Shown piece by piece: positions 27,530 through 36,630 of a stretch of DNA of 64,000 bases; position 1 is the first letter of the stretch; each line of letters opens with the position of its first letter. The DNA lies in the NCBI RefSeq assembly GCF_001590795.1, contig NZ_JXDL01000001.1, forward strand, positions 2,951,072 to 3,015,071, in the 5' to 3' direction. The notes below the pieces were generated by a model. It worked only from the letters and a program-made list of their open reading frames with translations. It searched no databases and was not told the DNA's origin. Source of the DNA: Bradyrhizobium sp. AT1. GTDB taxonomy: Bacteria; Pseudomonadota; Alphaproteobacteria; Rhizobiales; Xanthobacteraceae. The position numbers and the translations under genes were made by a program.

Positions 27530-28429
27530 TCACAGTTCGCCGATATCCGCTACCAGCACGCTGCCGGTCGACGACTCCGTGATATAGAGCCGATCGTTGC
27601 CTTCGCCAGCGATCGCGACATTGGTGCAGTTCGGCCCGGCGCACGACTTGATCCGCGCGATCAGTTCGCCGTTGGGGGCGAACACGAAGACGTGGCCCAG
27701 CGAGGCGTGGCCGACGAACAGGCGGCCCTTGGCATCCATGGTCAGACCATCAGGGCCGCTGGTGCCGAACAGCGAGCAGAAGCGGCCGACCTTCGACACG
27801 CTGCCATCCTTCATGAACGGCATTCGCCACACTGCATTGTCGCGCGTCATTGCGACGAACAGCACGGTTTCAGCCGGATCGAGCACGAGGCCGTTCGGAC
27901 TGATGCCGGTGTCGATCAGGCAGTCGAGCCGGCCGTTCGATGCCAGGCGATAGACCCGGCCGCTCGGATCGTGCAACCCGGTCTGGCCCTGATCCGTGAA
28001 GTAGATATCGCCGTTCGAGGCAAGATGCAGATCGTTGCAACCGCGAAACGATTCCGAATTGCGCGCAGTCAGGACCGGCTTGACGCGGCCGGCCTTGGCA
28101 TCGAGTTCCATGATGCCGTGCATGTAATCGGCCACCAGGATGCGGCCGTCGGCCGCGATCTTCAGCCCGTTCGGCCAGCCCTCATATTCGGCGACGAGCG
28201 ACCACTCGCCATCGGGTGCGACGCGAAAGATGCGGCCGAAGGGAATATCGACGATGTAGAGATTGCCGTCTCTGTCGAATGACGGACCTTCGATGAAGCT
28301 GTCGGTCGGCACATTCGGCCGGTTGGCGTCAGCCCAGTCCGTCCGCACACCCTTGCGGCGGAATTTTTCGGGCATGGCGGAGAAGAGCTTCGTTTCAATC
28401 AGACGCGGCGGCGTTTCCAGGTACATCAT
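27530..28429 (-). CDS. SMP-30/gluconolactonase family protein (second copy)
   Basis: About 299 residues, beta-propeller lactonase. Metal ligands are Glu in SFIEGPSF, Asn in RGCNDLHLASNG and Asp in TSGPDGLTMDAKG; ISPNGLVLDP supplies the usual substrate-side Asn. It belongs to a different branch from the protein at 17482. The frame is open to 28630 but runs through a family A repeat, so I start at the tandem ATG at 28424-28429; no clear ribosome-binding site is visible. Likely in an operon with the aldo/keto reductase. Confidence 0.83.
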   Translation of the reverse strand: MMYLETPPRLIETKLFSAMPEKFRRKGVRTDWADANRPNVPTDSFIEGPSFDRDGNLYIVDIPFGRIFRVAPDGEWSLVAEYEGWPNGLKIAADGRILVADYMHGIMELDAKAGRVKPVLTARNSESFRGCNDLHLASNGDIYFTDQGQTGLHDPSGRVYRLASNGRLDCLIDTGISPNGLVLDPAETVLFVAMTRDNAVWRMPFMKDGSVSKVGRFCSLFGTSGPDGLTMDAKGRLFVGHASLGHVFVFAPNGELIARIKSCAGPNCTNVAIAGEGNDRLYITESSTGSVLVADIGEL

Positions 28430-28523
28430 TGTTGTTGTGATTGTTGAGAGACGGAGCGCTGCAGCATAGGGCACAATCGAGGGCGCGTCGATTGGCGGAG
28501 AATGGCTGCGTCCACACGACTTT

Positions 28524-28660
28524 CGTGTCCCGGACGCGCTGCAACGCGTCAGTGTTGCTGCGCAGAGCCGGGACCCGAAAAAGGCCAAACACTCCACTAT
28601 GAGATGGGCCCCGCCTCTGCGGCGCATCACTTCGTGCTGCGCAGCGTCCGGGGCACGAGA
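28524..28660. repeat. Composite inverted repeat, family A copy 4
   Basis: CGTGTCCCGGACGCGCTGCA through GAGCCGGGACCCGA, then GATGGGCCCCGCCTCTGCGG, to GCGTCCGGGGCACGAGAGC. It lies immediately beyond the nasC stop and may help end the nitrate transcript. Confidence 0.8.
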
Positions 28661-28670
28661 GCTAGCGCCC

Positions 28671-31373
28671 CTACCCCACCGCGCCCGCGACCTTCACCGG
28701 CTTCACTGGCACGTCCGTGCTTGCGATCAGCCGCTTCAACTCCGGGATGCAGGAGCCGCAGTTTGTGCCGGCCTTGAGTTTGGCGCCGATCTCGGCGGCC
28801 GTGCGCGCCCCGCTTGCGATGCTGTCACAGATGGTGTCGCGGCCGACGCCGAAGCAGGCGCAGACGATCGGCCCGGCCGAGGCAGCCCCCTCGCCGGACC
28901 TGCCCGACAGCAGCATGCGGCGCTGATCGTCGGTGACGCGATCGGCCACGAACAGGCTCTTCACCACCTCCCAATCACCTGCATCGTGCCCGGGGCCCAC
29001 GAACACGCAGGTTTCGATGCGGTCACCCGCGAAAGACGCCGCACGATAGACGCCGCCGCCGAAGTCGCGATAGTCGGCAACGTCCTCACCGGCGACGCTC
29101 TCGAGCCAGACCGGCCAGCGCGAAAGATCCGCATTGTCGGCGAAGAGATAGGCGAAGCCGTCGGCGACCGTGACGCGGGTCCACAACAGGTTGGGCGGCA
29201 GATCGAGCTCTCTCCGCGACAGCGCAAAGCCGCGGAAGACGAATTCGTAAGGCGCAATCGCGGCCGGCGTCGCCTTCGATTCCGGCTGCCCGGAGAACGG
29301 ATCGGTGAACGACTGCACGAGCGCTCCGACCCGGCCGTGCGAGCTATTCATCGCGCTCCAGTGGATCGGAACGAACAGCGCCCCGCGTTGCTGGCCTTCG
29401 CTGACGACGACCTTCAGGATGCACTGTCCGTAATCGGTAGTGATGCGGGCATAGCCATCGTGAGCGATGCCATACTTGCTGGCGTCATCGGGATGGATCT
29501 CGACAAAGGGCTCGGGCAGGTGCGCGCCGAGGCGCTGGCTGAGCCCCGTACGCGTCATGGTGTGCCACTGGTCGCGGATGCGTCCGGTGTTGAGCCTTAG
29601 AGGACGCGAGGGTCCGGTCTCGCCGCGCAGCGACGGCACCTCCGGCGCAACGAAGCGGCCCTTGCCGTCATTGGTGAAGAAGCCGCCATTCGCGAAGAAG
29701 CGCGCGCCAGGCGCCCCGCCTTCCCGCACCGGCCACTGCACCGGCTTCAAGGCGTCAAAGGCTTCGTCGGACAACGAGGTCATCGCGCCGATGTCGAAGT
29801 CACGGCCACCATGGTTCTCGAAGGCCGAGAGCGCAGCGTGTTCGCGAAAGATATCCGCCGCAGATTTGTAGTTGAAACTGTCGCCGAAGCCGAGGCGCTT
29901 GGCGGTCTCGCTGAGGATCCACCAATCGGGGCGCGCCTCGCCCGGCGCCGGCAGGAACGAACGCTGGCGCGAGATGCGGCGTTCGGAATTGGTCACGGTG
30001 CCCGACTTCTCGCCCCAGGCGAGCGCCGGCAGCAGCACGTGCGGGCCGGCCTCGACCGTGTCGTTGGAGAGCACGTTCTCAGAGACCACGAACAGCTCGA
30101 GCTTCTTCAAAGCCTCGCGCACGAAATCCGCGTCGGGCAGCGACACCGCAGGGTTGGTACCCATCACCCAGAGCGCCTTGACCTCGCCGCGGTTGACGGC
30201 CTCGAACAGCTGCACCGCCTTCAACCCCTCATGGGTGGCGATGCGCGGCGCCTTCCAGAACCGCCTGACACGATCGATGTCCGGCGGCGTGAACCCCATG
30301 TGAGCGGCAAGCATGTTGGCGAGCCCGCCGACCTCGCGGCCGCCCATGGCGTTGGGCTGGCCGGTCAGCGAGAACGGCGAGGCCCCTGGCTTGCCGATGC
30401 GGCCCGTCGCAAGATGGCAGTTCAGGATCACATTGACCTTGTCGGTGCCCTGCGCCGACTGGTTGACGCCCTGCGAGTAGAGCGTGACGACCTTTTCGGT
30501 ACCGCGGAACATCCTGAAGAAGGCGGCGACATCCTGCTCGGACAGGCCCGTGGCGAGCGCGGTCGCGGTGACGCTGCCGGCAATGCTCCGCGCGCGTGCC
30601 AGCGCGTCGTCGAAACCGCTCGTATTCTGCGCGATGTAATCCCGGTCCAGCGCGCCGCTGTCGGCGAGATGCACGAACAGGCCCGAGAACAGCGCGGTGT
30701 CGGTGCCGGGCTTGAGCCCCAGGAACAGATCGACATCATCAGCCGTGTCGGTGCGGCGCGGATCGATCACGATCATCCGCGCGCCGCGCTCTCCGCGGTT
30801 CTTCAGCATGCGCTGGAATAGCACCGGATGACACCAGGCTGCGTTCGAGCCGACGAAGACGAGCAGATCGGCCTGGTCGAGATCCTCGTAGCAGCCGGGC
30901 ACGGTATCGGCGCCGAAGGCGCGGCGATGGCCGGCAACGGACGACGACATGCAGAGCCGCGAATTGGTGTCGACATTGGCCGTGCCGACAAAGCCTTTCA
31001 TCAGCTTGTTGGCGACGTAGTAATCCTCGGTCAGCAGCTGCCCGGAGAGATAGAACGCAACCGCATCGGCGCCGTCACGCGCCACGATGTGCTGCATGCG
31101 ATGGGCGACATGGTCGAGCGCATCGCTCCAGGCCACGCGCTCCAGCACGCCTTTGCAGCGGATCATCGGATAGAGCAGACGGCCTTCCAGCCCGACCGTC
31201 TCGCCGAGCGCGGAGCCCTTGGAGCAGAGCCGGCCGAAATTGGCGGGGTGATCGGGGTCACCCGCGATCGCCGCGCCACCCTTGCCGTCGGGCGTTGCCA
31301 GCACGCCGCAGCCGACGCCGCAATAGGGACAAGTCGTCTTGGTGGCGCGGAGCGTGGGATCGATCGCCGTCAT
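28671..31373 (-). CDS. nasC: Assimilatory nitrate reductase catalytic subunit with fused BFD-type [2Fe-2S] domain
   Basis: About 900 residues, cytoplasmic molybdenum enzyme reducing nitrate to nitrite. The N-terminal [4Fe-4S] cysteines are in CPYCGVGC (15-22) and GRLCSKG (about 50). The bis-MGD core follows, with LYSQGVNQSAQGTDKVN and MGTNPAVSLPDADF, and then the molydopterin dinucleotide domain near 600-700. The last 65 residues hold CACFGVG...TNCGSCIPELK, a BFD-like [2Fe-2S] domain typical of NasA/NasC that takes electrons from a reductase. It starts one base after the FAD oxidoreductase stop. It is the last gene of the narK-haemoglobin-flp-nasC order known from B. diazoefficiens. Confidence 0.95.
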   Translation of the reverse strand: MTAIDPTLRATKTTCPYCGVGCGVLATPDGKGGAAIAGDPDHPANFGRLCSKGSALGETVGLEGRLLYPMIRCKGVLERVAWSDALDHVAHRMQHIVARDGADAVAFYLSGQLLTEDYYVANKLMKGFVGTANVDTNSRLCMSSSVAGHRRAFGADTVPGCYEDLDQADLLVFVGSNAAWCHPVLFQRMLKNRGERGARMIVIDPRRTDTADDVDLFLGLKPGTDTALFSGLFVHLADSGALDRDYIAQNTSGFDDALARARSIAGSVTATALATGLSEQDVAAFFRMFRGTEKVVTLYSQGVNQSAQGTDKVNVILNCHLATGRIGKPGASPFSLTGQPNAMGGREVGGLANMLAAHMGFTPPDIDRVRRFWKAPRIATHEGLKAVQLFEAVNRGEVKALWVMGTNPAVSLPDADFVREALKKLELFVVSENVLSNDTVEAGPHVLLPALAWGEKSGTVTNSERRISRQRSFLPAPGEARPDWWILSETAKRLGFGDSFNYKSAADIFREHAALSAFENHGGRDFDIGAMTSLSDEAFDALKPVQWPVREGGAPGARFFANGGFFTNDGKGRFVAPEVPSLRGETGPSRPLRLNTGRIRDQWHTMTRTGLSQRLGAHLPEPFVEIHPDDASKYGIAHDGYARITTDYGQCILKVVVSEGQQRGALFVPIHWSAMNSSHGRVGALVQSFTDPFSGQPESKATPAAIAPYEFVFRGFALSRRELDLPPNLLWTRVTVADGFAYLFADNADLSRWPVWLESVAGEDVADYRDFGGGVYRAASFAGDRIETCVFVGPGHDAGDWEVVKSLFVADRVTDDQRRMLLSGRSGEGAASAGPIVCACFGVGRDTICDSIASGARTAAEIGAKLKAGTNCGSCIPELKRLIASTDVPVKPVKVAGAVG

Positions 31374-31374
31374 A

Positions 31375-32592
31375 TCAGGCTGCTTTCGAGGGAAGCGCGA
31401 GCGCACGGCCGAACATCATGGCGGTGCGGATCGCCGCCACCTTGTCGCGATTGCGGATCAACTCCAGATACCAGAGCGCATCGACGGTATCGCCGATCAG
31501 CACCGCGCCGGTGAGCCGGCCATCGGCGATGACGAGCTTCTTGTAGGTGCCGCGCCTGCGATCGGTCAGCACCAGGCTCTCGCTGCCCTCCCCGCCCATG
31601 AAGTCGCCGGCGGAGAACACGCTGACGCCGGAGACCTTGAGATTGGTCGAGACCACGCTGCCCTGATAGGCGGCGGGCCGGCCGGCGAGATGCCGCGCCA
31701 GCACGCGCGCCTGCTCATAGGCGGGCTCGACCAGCCCATAGCAGGTGCCGCGATGCTCGGCGCATTCGCCGAGCGCGTAGATGTCGGGCGAGGAGGTCTG
31801 CATCAGATCGTTGACGACGACGCCGCGGTTGACCGCGATGCCGGCATCCTTAGCGAGCGCTGCGTTCGGCTTGATGCCAGCCGCGAAGATCACGGCGTCG
31901 GCCTCGATACGGCTGCCATCCGCAAGCTCGACGGCCTCGACGTGGCCGTCGCCATGGATGCGAGCGGTCGAGGCGTGGAGCAGGATGCGGATGCCCTTGC
32001 GCTCGACCAGCGTCTTGAGCAGGCCCGCTGCCGGCCCATCGAGCTGACGCTCCATCAACCGGTCCATCAGATGCAACAGCGTCACCGGCGCGCCGGCCTT
32101 GGCGAGGCCGTAGGCTGCCTCGAGTCCGAGCAGGCCGCCGCCAACCACGACGACGCGTTTCTTCGCAGCCGCCAGCGTCAGCAGAAGGTCGACGTCGCGC
32201 GTATCGCGAAAGGTGTGCACGCCGGCGAGATCGGCGCCCGGCAAATTGAGCCGCAGCGGCGTCGATCCGGTGGCGAGCACGAGCTTGGAATATTCCATGC
32301 TCTCTTCGCCCTCGATCTTGAGCTCGCGGCGGCCGGTGTCGATCTCGGTGACGCGATAGCCGTAGCGCACCGTGACGCCGCGATGGCGCCACCAATCGGC
32401 CGGCCGGAGCTCGATCTCGTGCGAGCCGGTCTCGCCGGCCAGCACGGAGGAGAGCAGCACGCGATTGTAAGCGAGCCGCGGCTCTTCGCCGATCACCGCG
32501 ACCGCATAGCGGCCGAGCGAGGTCTTGGCGAGCTCGTCGACCAGACGCGCGGCCGCCATACCGTTACCGACGATGACCAGCGGTTCACTCAC
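31375..32592 (-). CDS. flp: FAD-dependent NAD(P)H oxidoreductase of the nitrate assimilation operon
   Basis: 405 residues. FAD-binding VGNGMAAARLVDEL (about 8-21), NAD-binding VVVGGGLLGLEAAYGLAKAG (about 147-166) and SSPDIYALGECAEH (about 268-281) are typical of the nitrite-reductase NirB N-terminal half and related reductases, but the [2Fe-2S]/sirohaem half is absent. It probably passes NAD(P)H electrons to the [2Fe-2S] domain of NasC and possibly re-reduces the adjacent haemoglobin. It lies between the haemoglobin gene (10 bases) and nasC (1 base). Confidence 0.92.
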   Translation of the reverse strand: MSEPLVIVGNGMAAARLVDELAKTSLGRYAVAVIGEEPRLAYNRVLLSSVLAGETGSHEIELRPADWWRHRGVTVRYGYRVTEIDTGRRELKIEGEESMEYSKLVLATGSTPLRLNLPGADLAGVHTFRDTRDVDLLLTLAAAKKRVVVVGGGLLGLEAAYGLAKAGAPVTLLHLMDRLMERQLDGPAAGLLKTLVERKGIRILLHASTARIHGDGHVEAVELADGSRIEADAVIFAAGIKPNAALAKDAGIAVNRGVVVNDLMQTSSPDIYALGECAEHRGTCYGLVEPAYEQARVLARHLAGRPAAYQGSVVSTNLKVSGVSVFSAGDFMGGEGSESLVLTDRRRGTYKKLVIADGRLTGAVLIGDTVDALWYLELIRNRDKVAAIRTAMMFGRALALPSKAA

Positions 32593-32602
32593 GAGGCATC
32601 TC

Positions 32603-33031
32603 CTATTCAGCGGCCTGCGGCTGTGCGCCGTAGGCTTCGGATATCATGTAGCCGGACAGCACGCCGTAAGCGTCGGTCCAGGCCTTTGCCAGTTCGGGCG
32701 TCCAGGCGTCGCCAAGCCCCTTTTCCAAGGTCCACAGCAGGGTCGCCCCGACCACGGGATAGTGCTCGGCCACCGCGCCGTAGGCGACATGGCGCTTTGC
32801 GAGTGCCGAGGCCGCGGGAAGAATCGAGTCCAAATTCGACAGGCCGCCGACGACAGCAGCGAGCATGCCCATCAGCTTCTTGCGTTGCTCGGTCATGTCT
32901 TCAGGGAACATTGCGCGCACGGACGGCGCCACCTCGAACAGACGATTGTAGAACAGCACCGCGGCCTGCTCCGATATCGGCGCGACCTTGGCGAAGCTCT
33001 GCTGGATGAGAGTGATCTGTTCGGGCGTCAT
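32603..33031 (-). CDS. bjgb: Single-domain bacterial haemoglobin (Bjgb type)
   Basis: 142 residues of the flavohaemoglobin globin family without reductase domain. The proximal haem His is in AKRHVAYG (about residue 81) and the following HYPVVGATLLWTL (about 90-102) is the Vitreoscilla-type signature; Tyr in VLFYNRLF (about 28) is the distal B10 position. Its position in the nitrate operon matches the B. diazoefficiens protein implicated in nitric oxide detoxification during nitrate assimilation. An AGGAGAAC site sits before ATG 33031. Confidence 0.93.
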   Translation of the reverse strand: MTPEQITLIQQSFAKVAPISEQAAVLFYNRLFEVAPSVRAMFPEDMTEQRKKLMGMLAAVVGGLSNLDSILPAASALAKRHVAYGAVAEHYPVVGATLLWTLEKGLGDAWTPELAKAWTDAYGVLSGYMISEAYGAQPQAAE

Positions 33032-33112
33032 GATGTTCTCCTGTCTGTTTCGGTTTGCCTTGGTGCGCGCCGTTGCGAACAAGGTTCATGGATCAAACGT
33101 CATCAGAGAGTG

Positions 33113-33134
33113 TTCTCCCCGCGTACGGGGAGAA
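33113..33134 (-). promoter_or_regulatory. Intercistronic hairpin between narK and the haemoglobin gene
   Basis: Perfect stem TTCTCCCC/GGGGAGAA with loop GCGTAC inside the 122-base narK-haemoglobin gap. No T-run follows on the minus strand, so it is more likely an mRNA processing or stability element, or a remnant of a family C repeat, than a terminator. Confidence 0.55.
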
Positions 33135-33153
33135 GCGACATTCGTGCCAATTG

Positions 33154-34533
33154 TCAGACTCGCGCTTCGGCAAGGCTTGAGGCGCCCTCACCTTGCGGGC
33201 TGCGACGCAGATAGAACCACCAGGTCAAAGCAAGGCAGCTGGCGTAGAAGCCGAGATAGATCGCGAGCGCCAGCTGCGGCCCGCCGGTCATGGCGATCGA
33301 CTTGCCGAAGCCGGTCGGGATCAAATAGCCGCCGACGGCGCCGATGGCGCCGATGAAACCGACTGCTGCGCCGCTCTCGATGCTCGCCGTCTTCAGCGCC
33401 AGCGCTCGCGCCGCATCGCCCTTGCCGCGCACCTTGAACAGGTTCTCCTCGCGGAAGATCGAAGGGATCATGCGGTAGGTCGAGCCGTTGCCGATGCCCG
33501 TCGTCACGAACAGGATCAGGAACATCGAGAGGAAGCCGATGAAATCCTTCTGCCCGACGAAGTAGAGCACGCCGACCGTGGCGCCCGCCATGACGATGAA
33601 GTTCCAGAAGGTGATGATCGAGCCGCCGATCCTGTCGGCAAGCCAGCCGCCGAGCGGACGCGACAGCGAGCCCACCAGCGGACCCAGGAATGCGATCGCG
33701 ATCGTGACTTGCGGAAATTGCGTCTTGATCAGCAGCGGAAACGCCGCGGAGTAGCCGATGAAGGATCCGAACGTGCCGATGTAGAGATACGCCATGATCC
33801 AGGTGTGCTTGCGCTTGACGATGGCAAGCTGATTCTTCACCGACGATTTCGCCGTGGTGAGGTTGTTCATGTAGAACACCGCACCGAACACGGCGATCGC
33901 GATCGGCAGCACCCACATCAGGCCGGCATTCTGCAGGAAGATGCCGTCGACGGGCGTTGCCTGGAACAGGTTGAAGACGGCGAGCGTCATCAGGATGGGG
34001 GTCAAGAGCTGCACACTGGAGACACCGATATTGCCGCCGGCCGCGTTCAGACCGAGCGCCCAGCCCTTCATCCGGTCGGGGAAGAAGAACGAGATGTTGG
34101 TCATGCTGGAGGCGAAATTGCCGCCGCCAAGGCCAGCGGTCGAAGCGATCAGCAGCATCAGCCAGAACGGCGTGTCGGGCTGGCTCACGAAATAGGCCAG
34201 CGACAAGGTCGGAATGAACAAGATCGCCGCGCTGAAGATGGTCCAGTTGCGGCCTCCGAACGTCGTCACGGCGAAGGTGTAGGGAAAGCGCATCAGGGCG
34301 CCGATCAGGCCCGGCACCGCGACGAGCTGGAACAGCTGGTCGGTGGTGTAGTGGAAGCCCGCCTGCGGCAGCTTGGTGGTGACGATGCTCCAGATCAGCC
34401 AGACCGAGAAGCCGATATGCTCGGCCACGATCGACCAGATCAGATTGCGTCGCGCGATGGTCTTGCCAGTCGCATTCCAGAACGTCTCATCTTCGGGGCG
34501 CCAGTCTGAAATCCAAGTCGGATTCTTCGTCAT
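33154..34533 (-). CDS. narK: NarK-type nitrate/nitrite MFS transporter
   Basis: 459 residues with 12 predicted helices. The nitrate signature regions are visible: GGGNFASSMTNISFFFPDRM near 137-156 followed by KGWALGLNAAGGNIG, and GIGNGSTYRMIPSIF with its flanking Arg in the second half. Basic loop Arg residues that bind nitrate lie in ALMRFPYTF (about 80) and YRMIP (about 370). It probably imports nitrate or exports toxic nitrite. It is the first gene of narK-bjgb-flp-nasC and is preceded by a 337-base leader with a 31-base palindrome. Confidence 0.95.
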   Translation of the reverse strand: MTKNPTWISDWRPEDETFWNATGKTIARRNLIWSIVAEHIGFSVWLIWSIVTTKLPQAGFHYTTDQLFQLVAVPGLIGALMRFPYTFAVTTFGGRNWTIFSAAILFIPTLSLAYFVSQPDTPFWLMLLIASTAGLGGGNFASSMTNISFFFPDRMKGWALGLNAAGGNIGVSSVQLLTPILMTLAVFNLFQATPVDGIFLQNAGLMWVLPIAIAVFGAVFYMNNLTTAKSSVKNQLAIVKRKHTWIMAYLYIGTFGSFIGYSAAFPLLIKTQFPQVTIAIAFLGPLVGSLSRPLGGWLADRIGGSIITFWNFIVMAGATVGVLYFVGQKDFIGFLSMFLILFVTTGIGNGSTYRMIPSIFREENLFKVRGKGDAARALALKTASIESGAAVGFIGAIGAVGGYLIPTGFGKSIAMTGGPQLALAIYLGFYASCLALTWWFYLRRSPQGEGASSLAEARV

Positions 34534-34775
34534 TGAGTATCCCTTCCAGTCTCACCGCTGCGCCGTTGCAGGCTCTGCCCCACATGGAGGCACGCTCCGA
34601 GGCTTCACCCCGGTGGCGAGTTCACGATGCTGATTGATGATGTTGAGGGACGTCGTCGTTGGCGTCGCGCAAAGACATTTCAATTTCCATGCCAATCGCG
34701 CGCATGCCGGAAACACAGGGATTTCAGGACGTTATTCGCCTTGCCCGAATTTGCAGCAGGGCTTTTCCGCTCGCT

Positions 34776-34820
34776 AATTTTGCGATTCGCTCAATCCTTG
34801 TGCGGCGCACAAGGATTGAG
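34776..34820 (-). promoter_or_regulatory. Conserved nitrate-leader RNA element with 31-base palindrome
   Basis: CTCAATCCTTGTGC-GGC-GCACAAGGATTGAG (34790-34820) is a perfect 14-base stem with a three-base loop. About 33 bases including the flank TTTGCG..T.GCTCAATCC match, with few changes, the nrtA leader at 38227-38263. The match between two co-regulated leaders and nowhere else that I noticed supports a shared RNA or DNA target. Confidence 0.75.
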
Positions 34821-34843
34821 CTGGATGTCGACTAATTAGGCGG

Positions 34844-34859
34844 ACGCGAGTTCTCGCGT
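34844..34859 (-). terminator. Hairpin following nrtC
   Basis: ACGCGAG-TT-CTCGCGT, 12 bases beyond the nrtC stop. No T-run follows on the minus strand, so it may be a weak terminator, a 3-prime stabilising hairpin or the first structure of the narK leader. Confidence 0.5.
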
Positions 34860-34870
34860 TAAGTTTTGAT

Positions 34871-35665
34871 TTACGCGGCCTCGACGAAGCGATGACGTTC
34901 GTAGAGGAATTCGAGCACGCGCTGCCGGCACTTCAAGTAGGTCGCGTTGGTCGCAAGCTCGAGCCGCTTGCGCGGCCGCGCCAGCGGCACCTCCAGCACC
35001 TCGCCGATACGCGCGCTCGGCCCATTGGTCATCATCACGATGCGGTCTGACAACAGCACAGCCTCGTCGACATCGTGGGTGATCATCAGGATCGTGTTGC
35101 CGAGCTTCTGATGCAGCGCCATCACGGAGTCCTGCAAGTGAGCGCGGGTCAGCGCGTCGAGCGCGCCGAACGGCTCGTCGAGCAACAGCACCTTCGGCTC
35201 CATCGCCAGCGCCCGGGCGATGCCGACGCGCTGCTTCATGCCGCCGGAGATTTCGGACGGGCGCTTGTCGCGAGCGTGAGCCATCTGCACGAGATTGAGA
35301 TTGTGCATCACCCAGGCGTCGCGCTCAGCACGAGACTTGGTCCTGGCGAAGACCTTGTCGACGCCGAGCCTGACGTTCTCGTAGACGGTGAGCCACGGCA
35401 GCAGGCTGTGGTTCTGGAACACCACGGCCCGGTCGGGCCCCGGTGAGTTGACCTCGCGGTTTTCCAGCAGCACGCCGCCGGTGGTGGCGGTGGTCAGTCC
35501 CGCGATGATGTTGAGCAGGGTCGACTTGCCGCAGCCGGAATGGCCGATGATCGAAACGTATTCGCCCTTCTCAATCGTCAGGTTGATGTCCTTGAGCACC
35601 TCCGTTGTGGCGGCGCCGCGGGTGAAGACCTTGTCGATGTGGTCGAGCTTCAGATAGGCGGTCAT
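34871..35665 (-). CDS. nrtC: Nitrate ABC transporter ATP-binding protein
   Basis: 264-residue ATPase. Walker A GHSGCGKST (about 41-49), Q-loop with HSLLPWLTVYENV, signature ISGGMKQRVGIARALAMEP (about 140-158), Walker B VLLLDEPFGALD and H-loop MITHDVDEA are all intact. It has only the ATPase domain, without the NrtA-like C-terminal extension of cyanobacterial NrtC. Third gene of nrtABC, 11 bases from nrtB. It powers periplasmic nitrate or nitrite uptake feeding NasC. Confidence 0.93.
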   Translation of the reverse strand: MTAYLKLDHIDKVFTRGAATTEVLKDINLTIEKGEYVSIIGHSGCGKSTLLNIIAGLTTATTGGVLLENREVNSPGPDRAVVFQNHSLLPWLTVYENVRLGVDKVFARTKSRAERDAWVMHNLNLVQMAHARDKRPSEISGGMKQRVGIARALAMEPKVLLLDEPFGALDALTRAHLQDSVMALHQKLGNTILMITHDVDEAVLLSDRIVMMTNGPSARIGEVLEVPLARPRKRLELATNATYLKCRQRVLEFLYERHRFVEAA

Positions 35666-35676
35666 GTGTTTGCTCC

Positions 35677-36567
35677 TCAGCCCTGCGCCGTGCCACGGGT
35701 GACGATCTTGCCGAGGCCGGCGATCAGACGATCGAGCACGAAGCCGACGATGCCGACATAGAACAGCGCCAGGATAATCTCGCTGATATGCGAGGAGTTC
35801 CAGGCGTCCCAGATGAAGAAACCGATGCCGACGCCGCCGATCAGCATTTCAGCCGCGACGATCGCGAGCCAGGACAGGCCGATGCCGATGCGCAGACCCG
35901 TGAAGATGTAAGGCGCGGCCGCCGGGATCATGATCTTGGAGAAGAACTCGAGCGGATTGAGCTGCACCACCGCGGCGACGTTGCGATAATCCTGCGGGAT
36001 GTTGCGGATGCCGACCGCCGTGTTGATGATGATCGGCCAGATCGATGTGATGAAGATGACGAAGATCGCCGAGGGCTGGCCGTCGCGGAAGGCCGCGAGC
36101 GAGAGCGGCAGCCAGGCCAAAGGTGGAATGGTGCGCAGCACCTGGAACAGCGGATCGAGCCCGCGCATCGCCCAGACCGACTGTCCAACCAGCACGCCGA
36201 GCGCGATGCCGGCGATCGCAGACAGCGAATAGCCGAGCGCGACGCGCTGGAGGCTGGCGGACAGATGCCAGAACAGGCCCTTGTCGATGCCGCCATGGTC
36301 GAAGAACGGATCGAGGATCAGCTCTTTTGTGTCCTTGAACACTTTCGACGGTGGCGGCAGGGCCGAGCCGGCGCGGCGGCAGACCAGCTCCCACACCAGG
36401 GTCAAGAGCGCGATCACGACCAGCGGCGGGATCACGCGCACGGCGGTCTCCCTGGCCATGCGCGCGTAGGCCTCGGTGCGTGGGGGACGCTTCGGCGTCA
36501 TCGCGACGACCGGCGCGGCGACAGGCGATGCGGTCTCAAGCTCGATTTTCGTGGCAGGCATGTTCAT
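35677..36567 (-). CDS. nrtB: Nitrate ABC transporter permease
   Basis: 296 residues with a Pro/Ala-rich N-terminal cytosolic extension and about six transmembrane helices. The coupling motif region NVAAVVQLNPLEFFSKIMIP (about 190-209) followed by AAPYIFTGLRIG is the binding-protein-dependent permease signature. Start at ATG 36567 behind AAGGGATT; the frame is open further but reads intergenic DNA. Sits 63 bases after nrtA and 11 before nrtC. Confidence 0.93.
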   Translation of the reverse strand: MNMPATKIELETASPVAAPVVAMTPKRPPRTEAYARMARETAVRVIPPLVVIALLTLVWELVCRRAGSALPPPSKVFKDTKELILDPFFDHGGIDKGLFWHLSASLQRVALGYSLSAIAGIALGVLVGQSVWAMRGLDPLFQVLRTIPPLAWLPLSLAAFRDGQPSAIFVIFITSIWPIIINTAVGIRNIPQDYRNVAAVVQLNPLEFFSKIMIPAAAPYIFTGLRIGIGLSWLAIVAAEMLIGGVGIGFFIWDAWNSSHISEIILALFYVGIVGFVLDRLIAGLGKIVTRGTAQG

Positions 36568-36630
36568 CAAGAATCCCTTTTCCGGCTTGGTCAAGACGAT
36601 GCGGCCGCCCAAGGGCGGCCGCTGGCCCCA

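Larger units (their letters stand above)
34534..34870 (-). promoter_or_regulatory. narK 5-prime leader region
   Basis: 337 bases with no gene between nrtC and narK. From the nrtC side it contains a hairpin ACGCGAG/CTCGCGT (34844-34859), the conserved element at 34776-34820, and GC-rich sequence toward narK. A weak sigma-54-like match (GGCAT-N5-TTGA, minus strand, 34682-34694) lacks the essential -12 GC. Length and structure fit a long regulated leader; in Bradyrhizobium this operon is known to be controlled by the NasS-NasT antitermination pair. Confidence 0.65.

Noticed and set aside
33193..34509. 438-codon open frame antisense to narK
   Set aside because: Low-complexity Arg/Asp/His composition with no recognisable domain; narK signatures on the other strand are unambiguous.
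34682..34694. Sigma-54-like site in the narK leader (minus strand)
   Set aside because: Has the -24 GG but lacks the essential -12 GC, and lies downstream of the conserved leader element.
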